Below, in pieces: positions 17,282-26,185 of a stretch of 64,000 bases of DNA. The stretch is from Viridibacterium sediminicola (GTDB lineage: Bacteria; Pseudomonadota; Gammaproteobacteria; Burkholderiales; Rhodocyclaceae), in contig NZ_JBDIVE010000007.1 in NCBI RefSeq assembly GCF_039631295.1, positions 1 through 64,000 on the forward strand, in the 5' to 3' direction. Position numbers and translations under genes: made by a program. Within the stretch, counting starts at the first letter, position 1. Each line of letters starts with the position of its first letter. The notes under the pieces are model-generated. The model did not search any database and was not told where the DNA came from. It saw only the letters and a program-made list of their open reading frames with translations.

Positions 17282-18490
17282 ATGCGGATCAGCACCTCAC
17301 AACTGTATGAGAGCAACATCAACAACATGAGCCGGCAGCAGAGCGAGGTTCTGAAGCTGCAGAACCAGCTCTCGACAGGCTCGCGCGTGGTCAACCCCAG
17401 CGATGATCCGGTGGCGGCGGCGCGTGCGCTTGAAATCTCGCAGGCAACGGCCCAGGTTGCGATGTACAAGAATGCGCAAGGCGATGCCAATGACAAGCTG
17501 AGCTTGCTCGACTCGCAGCTCGGTGCCTTTGGTGATCTGATGAAATACGTGCACGAGCGCGCCATCCAGGCGGGCAATGGCACCCTCAATCAGACCGACC
17601 GCGAAGCCATTGCGACCGACATGCAGGCGCAATTCGATGCGCTCAAGTCGATTGCCAATTCGACCGATGCCAACGGTGAGTACCTGTTTGCCGGTTACAA
17701 GAGTGACACCCTGCCGTTCAGCGGCGGTCTGGCTGGTGTCAGCTATGCTGGCGACCAGGGGCAGCGCACTCAGCAGGTGAGCTCCACGCGCGATATTCCG
17801 GTGAGCATCAGTGGTGATGATCTGTTCATGAACATCAACGCCGCCAAGTTCTACACCACGCCCTCGGCGAGCAATACCGGCACCGCGACAGTGACCGGCG
17901 ATACTGCGCTGGCGCATTACACTGGCGGTCAGTATGCCATCCGATTTACGTCGGCGACCGCCTACGAAATCTACGATACGGCCACTGATCCGGGCATGAC
18001 CGGTACGCCGGCCGCCACCGGCAGCTACACCGCTGCGCCGACGGCTGTTACCTTGCCGCCGGCACCGGCGACCGGTGAGATCCAGGTGGACATCAATGGC
18101 ACGCCGGTCGCGGGGGATACTTTCGAGATCAAGCCGAACAAACAGGATGCTTTCTCGATCATTTCCGACTTCATCGACAATCTGAAGAATGGCGGGACGG
18201 GCGCTTCCTTCCAGGCGTCCTTGCAGGACACTTTGTCGCGTGCCAGCAGCGCACTCGACAACAGTCTGCGCCTGCGCGCCCAGGTCGGTTCGCGGCAGAT
18301 TGAACTCGAGTCCCTGGGTAATATTGCCGACGATATGAAGATGCAGTACGCCGACCGTACCGAGCGCCTGATCGGCCTCGATTACGCCGAGACGATCAGC
18401 CAGTTCCAGCAGCAGCAGACCTTCCTGCAGGCTTCACAAAGCACTTTCGTGAAGACCACCAGCATGAGCCTCTTCAATCTGTTGAGCTGA
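17282..18490 (+). CDS. flgL: flagellar hook-associated protein 3
   Basis: 402 residues. The N-terminus MRISTSQLYESNINNMSRQQ, the LSTGSRVVNPSDDPVAAARA motif of flagellin-like proteins and the C-terminal amphipathic helix ending in TFVKTTSMSLFNLLS identify FlgL, the second junction protein between hook and filament. The region around residues 195-280 is Thr/Ala/Pro-rich and variable. It is co-transcribed with flgK. Confidence 0.95.
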   Translation: MRISTSQLYESNINNMSRQQSEVLKLQNQLSTGSRVVNPSDDPVAAARALEISQATAQVAMYKNAQGDANDKLSLLDSQLGAFGDLMKYVHERAIQAGNGTLNQTDREAIATDMQAQFDALKSIANSTDANGEYLFAGYKSDTLPFSGGLAGVSYAGDQGQRTQQVSSTRDIPVSISGDDLFMNINAAKFYTTPSASNTGTATVTGDTALAHYTGGQYAIRFTSATAYEIYDTATDPGMTGTPAATGSYTAAPTAVTLPPAPATGEIQVDINGTPVAGDTFEIKPNKQDAFSIISDFIDNLKNGGTGASFQASLQDTLSRASSALDNSLRLRAQVGSRQIELESLGNIADDMKMQYADRTERLIGLDYAETISQFQQQQTFLQASQSTFVKTTSMSLFNLLS

Positions 18491-18492
18491 TC

Positions 18493-19110
18493 ATGAAGGC
18501 GCATCGCGTCCTCTGTTCGCTACTGTGCCTGGCAAGTCTCGCCGGGTGCCATCGTATGGGGCTGGACAATCCCGGCCGCGATACTTTGCTGCCCAGCGGT
18601 GGCTTGCGCCTGACACCGCATTTCAATGTCAGCTATGTCGACATGGTGCTGATCGGTGGTGCGGTGGCCCTGGTCTACAAAGTGGTCGACCCGATGGCGC
18701 CGGCCTGGGAAATCGAGGAAACCCGCCGCGAGGGCAATCTCGTCAGTTACCGCCTGAGCATGCAGCGCATCAGCAGTGGCGGCGAGGGCGAGGCGCGTCT
18801 GGTGCTCGCACGGCGTGCTGCAGAGCTGGCACGGGAGCGCGGCATGCAGGGCTACCAGCTGATCCACTACAGCGAATCGATTGACTCACGCCTGTTCCTG
18901 CCACGCCGCATGGCTGAAGCCGATGTGGCGCTGATTGCGGCGCCGGCGATCAAGCCCTTGCCGAAGATCGAACCGAAGCTGGAGCCCAAGCCCGAAGGCA
19001 AGGTGGATGCAGGCATCAAGCCTGTGCCAGTTCTGCTGCCTGAGTCGGCGAGCAAGCCGGAGGCCGAACCACGACCAGGTACGCCGGTGCCTGCGCTGAG
19101 CTTGCGTTAG
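18493..19110 (+). CDS. putative lipoprotein downstream of flgL
   Basis: 205 residues. The signal peptide ends in the lipobox LAGC at about residue 19, so the product should be lipid-anchored. The central part (DMVLIGGAVALVYKVVDPMA then EETRREGNLVSYRLSMQRIS) is a small domain I do not recognise. The C-terminus is a Pro/Lys/Glu linker (KIEPKLEPKPEGK). It starts two bases after the flgL stop, so it is in the flagellar transcript, but no flagellar role can be shown. Confidence 0.65.
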   Translation: MKAHRVLCSLLCLASLAGCHRMGLDNPGRDTLLPSGGLRLTPHFNVSYVDMVLIGGAVALVYKVVDPMAPAWEIEETRREGNLVSYRLSMQRISSGGEGEARLVLARRAAELARERGMQGYQLIHYSESIDSRLFLPRRMAEADVALIAAPAIKPLPKIEPKLEPKPEGKVDAGIKPVPVLLPESASKPEAEPRPGTPVPALSLR

Positions 19111-19135
19111 GCGTATTTCATTTAATTCAAGCGAG

Positions 19136-19173
19136 AGTGGCGTCTGCACGGCTTTGGCTGTGCAGACGCCACT
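19136..19173. terminator. strong bidirectional hairpin terminator
   Basis: A 14-base perfect stem, AGTGGCGTCTGCAC / GTGCAGACGCCACT, around a 10-base loop. It lies between the convergent lipoprotein gene and the ABC-transporter ATPase gene. T-rich sequence flanks it on the left, and the right side has ACTTGT. Confidence 0.75.
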
Positions 19174-19183
19174 TGTCCATGCC

Positions 19184-20272
19184 CTAGGCAAACACCCACA
19201 GACGCTCGGCGGGGATCTCGATCCAGTGTTCGCTGTCGGCGGCCAGCGGCAGATTGCCGTGTGCGCGGATGCGCGTGCCATTGCCATCGAACAGGTATTC
19301 CCAGTGGTCGCCCAGGTACATGCTGGTGATCACCCGCACACGCATGCGGTTGTCGCCGGGACCATCGACCTGACGCACGGCCGCCACACGCACCAGTCCG
19401 TTCGCTTCGCTGCCACTGTCCACCGTGCCACGGCGCTGTCCCCACAGGCTCCAGTCGCCCACGTCGATGCAGACGGCATCGCCGCGCGACTCGCGCACGC
19501 GCCCCTTGATCAGGTTGTTGGAGCCCATGAACTCGGCGACGAACAGCGATTGCGGGTCGCCGTACATTTCTTCCGGCGTGCCTTGCTGGGCGATGCGGCC
19601 CTGATTGAGCAGCAGGATGCGGTCGGACATCGCCAGCGCTTCGCTCTGGTCATGCGTCACCACCAGGGCCGAGAGCTGCAGGCGCATGATCAGCTCGCGC
19701 AGCCAGGCACGCGCTTCTTCGCGCAGCTTGGCGTCGAGGTTGGACAGCGGCTCGTCGAGCAGGATGACGGGCGGGTTATAGACCAGGGCGCGGGCAATGG
19801 CGACGCGCTGCTGCTGGCCGCCGGAGAGCTGGTGCGGGAAGCGTTCCTGCAGATGCCCCAGGCCCAGATTGTTGAGCGCTTCGTTGACCCGCTCACGGAT
19901 TTCGCCGGCGGCCACTTTGCGCAGCTTGAGGCCATAGGCGACGTTATCGAAAACCGTGCGATGCGGCCACAGCGCGTAAGACTGGAACACCAGGCCCAGG
20001 TTGCGCCCTTCAGCCGGCACATCCTTGCCGGAGTTGCTGTTGAAGACGCGTCGCTCGGCGATGGTGATGGTGCCGGCATGCGGTGTTTCCAGACCGGCGA
20101 CGGCGCGCAGCAAGGTTGTCTTGCCGCTGCCGGACGGGCCCAGCAGCGACACCACTTCGCCGCGTTTGAGCTGCATCGACACCCCCTTGAGGATGGGATT
20201 GCTGCCGTAGGACAGATGCAGGTCGTCGACCGAGAGGACGATGTCCGAGGGGATTTTGTTCTGATCAGTCAT
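19184..20272 (-). CDS. iron/polyamine-type ABC importer ATPase
   Basis: 362 residues from ATG 20272. Walker A GPSGSGKT (45-52), Q-loop, signature LSGGQQQRVAIARAL, Walker B PPVILLDEPLSNLD, the switch His in VVTHDQ, and a C-terminal TOBE-like region (LIKGRVRESRGDAVCIDV). Sequence resembles FbpC/PotA-type ATPases. The start overlaps the permease gene stop by eight bases. With the downstream-listed permease and binding protein it forms a three-gene importer; the substrate (Fe3+, a phosphonate or other small anion) cannot be decided from sequence. Confidence 0.85.
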   Translation of the reverse strand: MTDQNKIPSDIVLSVDDLHLSYGSNPILKGVSMQLKRGEVVSLLGPSGSGKTTLLRAVAGLETPHAGTITIAERRVFNSNSGKDVPAEGRNLGLVFQSYALWPHRTVFDNVAYGLKLRKVAAGEIRERVNEALNNLGLGHLQERFPHQLSGGQQQRVAIARALVYNPPVILLDEPLSNLDAKLREEARAWLRELIMRLQLSALVVTHDQSEALAMSDRILLLNQGRIAQQGTPEEMYGDPQSLFVAEFMGSNNLIKGRVRESRGDAVCIDVGDWSLWGQRRGTVDSGSEANGLVRVAAVRQVDGPGDNRMRVRVITSMYLGDHWEYLFDGNGTRIRAHGNLPLAADSEHWIEIPAERLWVFA

Positions 20273-21935
20273 GGAGGCGGACTCCGAAGCGAAGTGCGAT
20301 GGCCAGACCGCTGCCAACCAGCACGATGTTGATGAGGGAGAGTGCTGCAACGATGTCGATGGCGCCGGTGCCCCACAGGGACACCAGGACCGAGCCGATG
20401 ACCTCGGTGCCCGGCGAGAGCAGGTACACGCCGGTCGAGTATTCACGCTCGAAGATCATGAAGATCAGCAGCCAGGAGGCGAGCAGCCCGTTGCGGATCA
20501 GCGGCAGGGTGACGTCGCGCGCCACGCGGCCGGGTTTGGCGCCGGTGCTGAGTGCTGCTTCTTCCAGCTCGGGGCCGACCTGCAGCATGGCGCTCTGGAT
20601 CAGGCGCATGCCATACGCCAGCCATACCACGGTATACGCCACCCAGATGCTGATGATGGTGGTGCGCAGTGGGGCGAGCAGGGGTACGAAGAGGAACACC
20701 CAGAACACCGCCAGGCCGGCGAGCAGGCCCGGCACGGCACGCGGCGTCATCACCATGTAGTCGATGAAGCGCGTCCAGCCGTCGTGTTTGCGGTGCGCCG
20801 CCAGACCGATCATGGTGTAGCAGGCCACCGCCACCGCGCCACCGAAGACACCCAGCGCCAGCGTGTTGAGAATGGCGCGGATCATGTTGCTGTCTTCGAA
20901 CACGGCGCGGAAATTGTTCAGCGTCAGTACATCGAGCGGATTGACGCCGATGCCCCAGTTGCTGACGAAGGCGCGCAGCGTGATGCCCATCAAGGGAATC
21001 ACCACCGTCAGCAGCAGCCAGAAGCCGAGGATGCCCAGCGCCAGCCACTTCCACGGACCCAGCGAAAGCGCCTTCTGACGCGTCGCCTTGCCCTTGAGCG
21101 AGACATAGCGGTTGGCGCTGCGCAGCAGCAGACGCTGCAACAGTACCAGGGGCACGGTGATGGCGATGATGCACATCGCCACTGCCGCCATCAGCTGGTA
21201 GGAGGGCGTGCCGAGCTTGTTGGCGAGCTTGTAGAGGTAGGTGGTGAGCACCAGGTGACCTTCAGGGTCGCCCAGCACCAGAGGCAAGCCGAAGATCTCG
21301 AAGCCCAGGAAGAACACCAGTACGGCCGCATACATCAGCGCGGGAGAGACCATCGGCAGGCTGACATTGAGCGCCACGCGGAAAGGGCCGGCGCCGCTGA
21401 TGCGCGCCGCCTCTTCCAGATCAGAGCCGATGTTCTTCAGCGCCGAAGAGCTGTAGAGATAGACGTGCGGTACGTGCGTCAGCCCGGCGATGATGGCGAT
21501 GCTGGTCAGCGAGTAGATGTTCCAGGGCAGGTTGCCGATGTGCTCGATCCACAAGGCGGAGAAAAAGCCGGCCGGGCCGAGTGCGACGACATAACCGAAG
21601 GCCAGCACCACCGGCGAGACGAACACCGGAATCAACACCAGGGGTTCGAGCCAGCGACTGCCGGGCAGGTCGCAACGCACCAGCAGGAAGGCCAGCACGC
21701 CGCCCAGCGGTACGGCGATCAGGGCCATGCCCAGTGCGATGAAGGCGGAATTCTTGAAGGCAACGTAGAAATCCGGATCGTCGAAAACGAAGCGGAAGGC
21801 GTCCAGGCTAAACGTGTTCGCCGGCAGGAAGAAGGGGCCGGTGAGCAAGCTCTGGTAAGCGATCAGGCCGAGCGGTACGAGGACCGCGAGGCCGAGCAAA
21901 AGTATGACGGTGGCTCTGGAGAGCGACATCTTCAT
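20265..21935 (-). CDS. FbpB-like ABC permease with two fused permease domains
   Basis: 556 residues from ATG 21935 (AGGGA upstream). About twelve hydrophobic segments are arranged as two copies of a BPD-type permease domain. The EAA-loop motifs EEAARISGAGPFRVALNVSL and EEAALSTGAKPGRVARDVTL mark each half. This fused two-domain form is usual for iron-type importers such as FbpB/SfuB. It partners the ATPase (eight-base overlap) and the binding protein upstream. Confidence 0.85.
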   Translation of the reverse strand: MKMSLSRATVILLLGLAVLVPLGLIAYQSLLTGPFFLPANTFSLDAFRFVFDDPDFYVAFKNSAFIALGMALIAVPLGGVLAFLLVRCDLPGSRWLEPLVLIPVFVSPVVLAFGYVVALGPAGFFSALWIEHIGNLPWNIYSLTSIAIIAGLTHVPHVYLYSSSALKNIGSDLEEAARISGAGPFRVALNVSLPMVSPALMYAAVLVFFLGFEIFGLPLVLGDPEGHLVLTTYLYKLANKLGTPSYQLMAAVAMCIIAITVPLVLLQRLLLRSANRYVSLKGKATRQKALSLGPWKWLALGILGFWLLLTVVIPLMGITLRAFVSNWGIGVNPLDVLTLNNFRAVFEDSNMIRAILNTLALGVFGGAVAVACYTMIGLAAHRKHDGWTRFIDYMVMTPRAVPGLLAGLAVFWVFLFVPLLAPLRTTIISIWVAYTVVWLAYGMRLIQSAMLQVGPELEEAALSTGAKPGRVARDVTLPLIRNGLLASWLLIFMIFEREYSTGVYLLSPGTEVIGSVLVSLWGTGAIDIVAALSLINIVLVGSGLAIALRFGVRLHD

Positions 21936-21961
21936 GATGGGAGTTCCCTGTGTGTCGGGAT

Positions 21962-22027
21962 CCATGACGACGAGTCATGGGCAGCAGGAAGCCGTGCCAC
22001 GGCACACCCGCGCCGCAGCGGGGTGTG
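21962..22027. other. intercistronic hairpins between binding-protein and permease genes
   Basis: Two inverted repeats: CCATGAC/GTCATGG (21962-21980) and CACACCCGC/GCGGGGTGTG (22003-22027, one-base bulge). They sit in the 129-base gap after the binding-protein gene. Such hairpins often attenuate transcription so that the binding protein is made in excess over the membrane parts. Confidence 0.5.
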
Positions 22028-22064
22028 TCGGGTCAGGCCGGAATGAGAAGCTGGGCGCTTGCGC

Positions 22065-23129
22065 TCAGGGCGCGATGGCGGTCTTCCATTGCTTGAGGAA
22101 TTCCAGGCGCTTGGCCTGATCCAGGTAGCTCAAGAGGCCGGGGCCGATGGGCACCGGCTTGAGTGCGGAGCCCAGCTGCTTGCGCAGCGCTGCGGCATTG
22201 GTTTCGCCGGAGACGTCTTCACGCAGCGAATACAGGTCGCATTCGTTGGCGATCTTCTCCTGGCCGCGCTTGGAGAGCACGTAGTCCAGCCACAGCTTGG
22301 CGGCGTTCGGGTTCTTGGCCTTCTTGGCGATCAGCATGACGCGGCTGAGCACCAGCACGTAGTCCTTGGGATAGACGATGCCGATGTTCGGGTCCTGCTT
22401 GGCGCGCAGCAGGGCGTAGGAGCCGAGGATGTTGTAGCCGAGCAGGTTTTCGCCCGAGGACACACGTTCCATCATCGTGCCGGTAGAAGCTTGCACACGC
22501 ACATTGGCAGCGCCGAATGCTTTGGTCATCGCCGCGTAGCCGGCTGAATTGGCCAGTTCGTCCTGCGCCAGCAGCATGAAGCCCACACCCGAACGCTCGG
22601 GGTCATAGGTGGTCACCTTGCCCTTGTACTTGTCGGCCTTGGTGCTCAGCAGGCGGGTCAGCTCGGCGTGGCTTTGCGGCACGTCGGCGGCATCGGTGAG
22701 GCGCTTGTTGTAGACGAAGATCAGGGGCTCGTAGGTCGTGCCATAGGCTTCATCCCGCCACACCGCCCAGCTGGGCAGACTGGCCGCTTCCGAGGATTTG
22801 TAGGCCAGCGCGTAGCCATCGTTGGCCAGCTTCACCTGCAGGTCCATCGACGAGCTCCAGGTCACGTCGGCCGAGCTGCCCGCCGCGCTCTCGGCGATGA
22901 AGCGGTTGTACAGCTCGGTGGTGTTCATGTCGTGGTATTCGACCTTGATGCCGGGGTAAGCGGCTTCAAAGTCCTTGATCAGCGGGCTGGCGGATTTCTG
23001 GTCGGTCGCGCTGTAGATGACGACCTTGCCTTCCTTGACGGCGGCGGCAACGACTTCCGGCGTGGCGGCCTCGGCGCTGATCGCGAAGATGCTCAATGCG
23101 AGCAGCGATACGAGCTTGTTCAGCTTCAT
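22065..23129 (-). CDS. extracellular solute-binding protein of the iron-type ABC importer
   Basis: 354 residues from ATG 23129 with AGGAG nine bases upstream. Signal peptide MKLNKLVSLLALSIFAISAEA. The mature start EVVAAAVKEGKVVIYSATD and the motif IKDFEAAYPGIKVEYHDM are typical of family 1/FbpA-like binding proteins. It is the first gene of the importer, divergent from the two-component genes at 23348. Ligand unknown. Confidence 0.85.
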   Translation of the reverse strand: MKLNKLVSLLALSIFAISAEAATPEVVAAAVKEGKVVIYSATDQKSASPLIKDFEAAYPGIKVEYHDMNTTELYNRFIAESAAGSSADVTWSSSMDLQVKLANDGYALAYKSSEAASLPSWAVWRDEAYGTTYEPLIFVYNKRLTDAADVPQSHAELTRLLSTKADKYKGKVTTYDPERSGVGFMLLAQDELANSAGYAAMTKAFGAANVRVQASTGTMMERVSSGENLLGYNILGSYALLRAKQDPNIGIVYPKDYVLVLSRVMLIAKKAKNPNAAKLWLDYVLSKRGQEKIANECDLYSLREDVSGETNAAALRKQLGSALKPVPIGPGLLSYLDQAKRLEFLKQWKTAIAP

Positions 23130-23211
23130 GTGTGTCTCCTCTGTGGTGGTGCGGTTGGTCGGTGAGTGAGTCCCCGGCACGGCCTTTGACCGAGCCGCCC
23201 CCGTGGGGGCC

Positions 23212-23244
23212 AGGAAAGTCTTGGGACGGCCCGGCGACTTTCCT
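23212..23244. other. leader hairpin of the ABC importer
   Basis: AGGAAAGTC and GACTTTCCT form a perfect nine-base stem with a 15-base loop in the divergent gap, next to a smaller CCCCC/GGGGG stem. It may lie in the 5' leader of the importer mRNA. Confidence 0.4.
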
Positions 23245-23299
23245 GAGGCGCTTGCAGCTACCGAAACTCTTGTTGAGACGGCATACTCTGCGCCGTCCC

Positions 23300-23317
23300 T
23301 TTCAATAATCTTTCAAT
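23300..23317. promoter_or_regulatory. direct repeat operator for an OmpR-family regulator
   Basis: TTTCAAT-AATC-TTTCAAT: two identical heptamers on an 11-base period, the spacing used by OmpR/PhoB-family dimers. It lies in the divergent promoter region, 31 bases upstream of the response regulator gene. This suggests control of the regulator itself and/or the importer. Confidence 0.55.
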
Positions 23318-23347
23318 CGCACCTCGCGATGCCTACGGTTTACCCGC

Positions 23348-24019
23348 ATGCGTATCCTGCTTGTAGAAGATCACGATGATGTTGCTGAATGGCTGGCGCG
23401 TGCCCTGCGGCAGAGTGGCTACATTGTCGAACGCCTCGCGCGCGGCGACGACGCCGATCACATGCTGCTCACTCAGGTGTATGACTTGATCATTCTCGAC
23501 CTGTCCTTGCCGGGGCTGGACGGCCTGGAAGTGCTGCGCCGTTACCGCCAGCGCGAAGGGCGCTCACCGGTGCTGGTGCTGACGGCACGCAGTAGTACCG
23601 AAGAGCGCGTACGCGGCCTCAACCTGGGCGCCGATGACTACCTGCCCAAACCTTTCGAACTGGCCGAGCTGGAGGCGCGCATCAAGGCGCTGCTGCGGCG
23701 CGCCGGCGGCCACGCGCAGGTGATTCGCGTAGCGCGACTGAGTTTCGACACCGCCACGCGGCAGACCCTGGTCGATGATCAGGTCCTGTCGCTGACACCA
23801 CGCGAGCTGGCGGTGCTCGAAGCCCTGCTGGTGCGTGTCGGTCGTCCCATCGCTCGCGAGCAGCTGTTCGCCACCGTGTTTGGCTACGACGAGGAAGCGC
23901 GCGAGGAGGCCATCGAAATCTACGTCCATCGACTGCGCAAGAAGCTCGAAGGTTCGGGCGTGGCGATCACCACCTTGCGCGGTCTGGGCTACGTGCTCGG
24001 CGAGGTCCGCGCAGCATGA
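23348..24019 (+). CDS. OmpR-family response regulator, TctD/QseB-like
   Basis: 223 residues. Receiver domain with acidic pocket VEDHDD, phosphoacceptor Asp51 (ILDLSLPG) and the LPKPF lysine. The C-terminal winged helix begins near residue 125 (VARLSFDTATRQTLVD) and contains LTPRELAVLEALL and IYVHRLRKKLEGSGVAI. It is translationally coupled to the kinase gene (four-base overlap) and divergent from the ABC importer. By analogy with TctDE it probably switches that importer on. Confidence 0.88.
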   Translation: MRILLVEDHDDVAEWLARALRQSGYIVERLARGDDADHMLLTQVYDLIILDLSLPGLDGLEVLRRYRQREGRSPVLVLTARSSTEERVRGLNLGADDYLPKPFELAELEARIKALLRRAGGHAQVIRVARLSFDTATRQTLVDDQVLSLTPRELAVLEALLVRVGRPIAREQLFATVFGYDEEAREEAIEIYVHRLRKKLEGSGVAITTLRGLGYVLGEVRAA

Positions 24020-25404
24020 TGTCGCTGCGGCGCTCGCTGGTGTGCTGGCTGCTGCCGCTGCTGCTGTGCACGCTGGGCCTCAATGCCATCTTTGCCTATG
24101 CTGATGCCATGCGAGCGGTGAATCTGGCCTATGACCGCACCCTCAGCGCATCGATCCGCGCAATCGCTGAACGCATCTACGTCAAGGATGGCAAGATCCT
24201 CAGCGATATTCCCTACTCGGCCCTCGACGCATTCGAGGGCAGCGATCAGGAGCGCGTGTTCTACGCCGTGCTGGGACCGGATTCGCGGCCCTTGACCGGC
24301 TACACCGATCTGCCGGTGCGCCCGGGTAATCTTGCCCCCATCGACAGGGTGGAGGTGTATGACGCCAGCTACCGTGATGAAAAGATCCGCGTCGGCGTCT
24401 TGCGCAAGCGACTGTTCGCGCCCGAGCTCGCTGGGCATGACGTGGTGCAGGTGGTGGTGGCCGAGACCACCGAATCGCGCCAGGCACTGGTGCGGCGCCT
24501 GTTCATCGAAGGCGTCTGGCGTGATGCCATGCTGGTGCTGGTCGTCGCTGTGGTGCTGGCCTTGCTGCTGTGGCGCATCTTCAATCCGCTGCTGCGCTTG
24601 CGGCGCGCCATCGAGGCGCGTGGCGCCGATGACCTGACGCCGATTCCGGTCGATGTCACGCCCAAGGAAGTACGCCCCTTGATCGATGCAATCAATCTGC
24701 ATACGGCACGCATCGCTCGCATGATCGGTGCGCGAAAGCGTTTTCTTGCCGACGCAGCGCACCAGCTGCGCACACCGCTCGCCGTGCTCAGCACACAGGT
24801 CGATTATGCGTTGCGGCAGAGTGATCCGCGCGAGCTTCAACAGACGCTCGAAGGCCTGCGCGAGAGTATTCGCCGTATGCGCCACATGACCAATCAGATG
24901 CTCAGCCTGTCGCGCGCCGAGTCGGCCAATGGCTTGGTGCTGGAGACGCAGCGCGTCGATCTGGCGCGCATCGTGCGCGAGGCGGCACTGGAAATCACGC
25001 CCCTGGTGATGGCGCGTGCCCAGGAGCTCGCCTACCAGGGGCCGGAACGTGGGCTGTTCATGCAGGGCCATGCCGGCATGCTGCACGAGCTGCTGCTCAA
25101 CCTGCTCGACAACGCGCTGCGCTACACGCCGGAAGGCGGGCAGATCAGCATCGTGCTCTGCGAAGAGACGCCTGATCTGTGTCTGGACATCATCGACAGC
25201 GGGCCGGGCATCCCGGTTGCGGAGCGCGAAAATGTGTTTGCCCGCTTTCACCGCCTGCTGGGGCAGGGCAATAGTTCGGGCAGCGGCCTCGGCCTCTCCA
25301 TCGTGCGCGAAATCTGCCTTGCCCACAGCGGTCAGATCGCGCTGGGCGACGGAGCGGATGGCAAGGGGCTCAAGGTCTCGCTGCGTTTCCCGCTCAGCGC
25401 TTGA
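24016..25404 (+). CDS. sensor histidine kinase, TctE-like
   Basis: 462 residues. TM1 (about 8-28), a periplasmic 2CSK_N-type sensor (30-160), TM2 (about 168-188), a HAMP-like linker, HisKA with His249 in DAAHQLRTP, and the HATPase N-box LLNLLDNALRYTP with G-boxes DSGPGIP and GSGLGLSIV. It phosphorylates the regulator encoded just before it. The 3' end overlaps the convergent ureG by 11 bases, with no room for a separate terminator. Confidence 0.88.
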   Translation: MMSLRRSLVCWLLPLLLCTLGLNAIFAYADAMRAVNLAYDRTLSASIRAIAERIYVKDGKILSDIPYSALDAFEGSDQERVFYAVLGPDSRPLTGYTDLPVRPGNLAPIDRVEVYDASYRDEKIRVGVLRKRLFAPELAGHDVVQVVVAETTESRQALVRRLFIEGVWRDAMLVLVVAVVLALLLWRIFNPLLRLRRAIEARGADDLTPIPVDVTPKEVRPLIDAINLHTARIARMIGARKRFLADAAHQLRTPLAVLSTQVDYALRQSDPRELQQTLEGLRESIRRMRHMTNQMLSLSRAESANGLVLETQRVDLARIVREAALEITPLVMARAQELAYQGPERGLFMQGHAGMLHELLLNLLDNALRYTPEGGQISIVLCEETPDLCLDIIDSGPGIPVAERENVFARFHRLLGQGNSSGSGLGLSIVREICLAHSGQIALGDGADGKGLKVSLRFPLSA

Positions 25405-26008
25405 GCATGCCCTGGGTTTCGATGAAGGCGATGATCTGGTCGAGCCCCTGACCGGTTTTCTGATTGCTGAACACGAAGGGCTTGTCGCCACGCATCTTCT
25501 TCGCGTCGCGATCCATCACTTCGAGCGAGGCGCCCACGTAAGGCGCCAGGTCGATCTTGTTGATCACCAGCAGGTCACTCTTCATGATGCCGGGCCCGCC
25601 CTTGCGCGGAATCTTGTCGCCGGCTGATACGTCGATGACATACAGGGTGAGGTCCGAGAGTTCGGGCGAGAAGGTCGCCGCGAGATTGTCGCCACCGCTC
25701 TCGACAAAGACGATCTCCAGACCCTCGAATTTGCGCGTCAGCTGCTCGACCGCTTCGAGATTGATCGAAGCATCTTCACGAATCGCCGTATGCGGGCAAC
25801 CGCCGGTCTCCACACCCAGAATGCGCTCAGCCGGCAGCGCCGCATTGCGCACCAGGAACTGCGCATCCTCGGCGGTGTAGATGTCATTGGTGACGACGGC
25901 GATGTTGTACTTGTCGCGCAAGGCGATGCACAGCGCCAGCGTCAGCGCCGTCTTGCCGGAACCGACGGGGCCGCCGATGCCGATGCGGAGAGGTTGTGTA
26001 GTTGTCAT
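25394..26008 (-). CDS. ureG: urease accessory GTPase UreG
   Basis: 204 residues. GTP-dependent nickel insertion chaperone. P-loop GPVGSGKT at 13-20, the nickel-binding VETGGCPHTAIREDASIN (Cys-Pro-His) and the G4 motif NKIDLAPYVGA are all intact. Last gene of the urea locus; a long hairpin repeat (26036-26177) separates it from ureF. Confidence 0.97.
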   Translation of the reverse strand: MTTTQPLRIGIGGPVGSGKTALTLALCIALRDKYNIAVVTNDIYTAEDAQFLVRNAALPAERILGVETGGCPHTAIREDASINLEAVEQLTRKFEGLEIVFVESGGDNLAATFSPELSDLTLYVIDVSAGDKIPRKGGPGIMKSDLLVINKIDLAPYVGASLEVMDRDAKKMRGDKPFVFSNQKTGQGLDQIIAFIETQGMLKR

Positions 26009-26035
26009 AGCTGGTTTCTTTGTTGGTCAGTATGG

Positions 26036-26177
26036 TTTTTGACGCGAAGGGCGCGAAGAAAAGCGAAGGTTCGCAAAGTTTTTAGGATTTACTTTATGAG
26101 CGTTCAAAGCGGTACTTGGCTTTTAACTTTTTACCTTCGTGGACCTTCGTTTTTCTTTGCGTACTTCGCGTCTCAAA
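26036..26177. repeat. GCGAAGG-type long inverted repeat between ureF and ureG
   Basis: Begins TTTTTGACGCGAAGGGCGCG and ends with a partly degenerate complement (CTTCGTTTTTCTTTGCGTAC then TTCGCGTCTCAAA). It is related to the element at 8339-8467 and fills almost all of the ureF-ureG gap. Confidence 0.75.
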
Positions 26178-26185
26178 TAGCAGCA

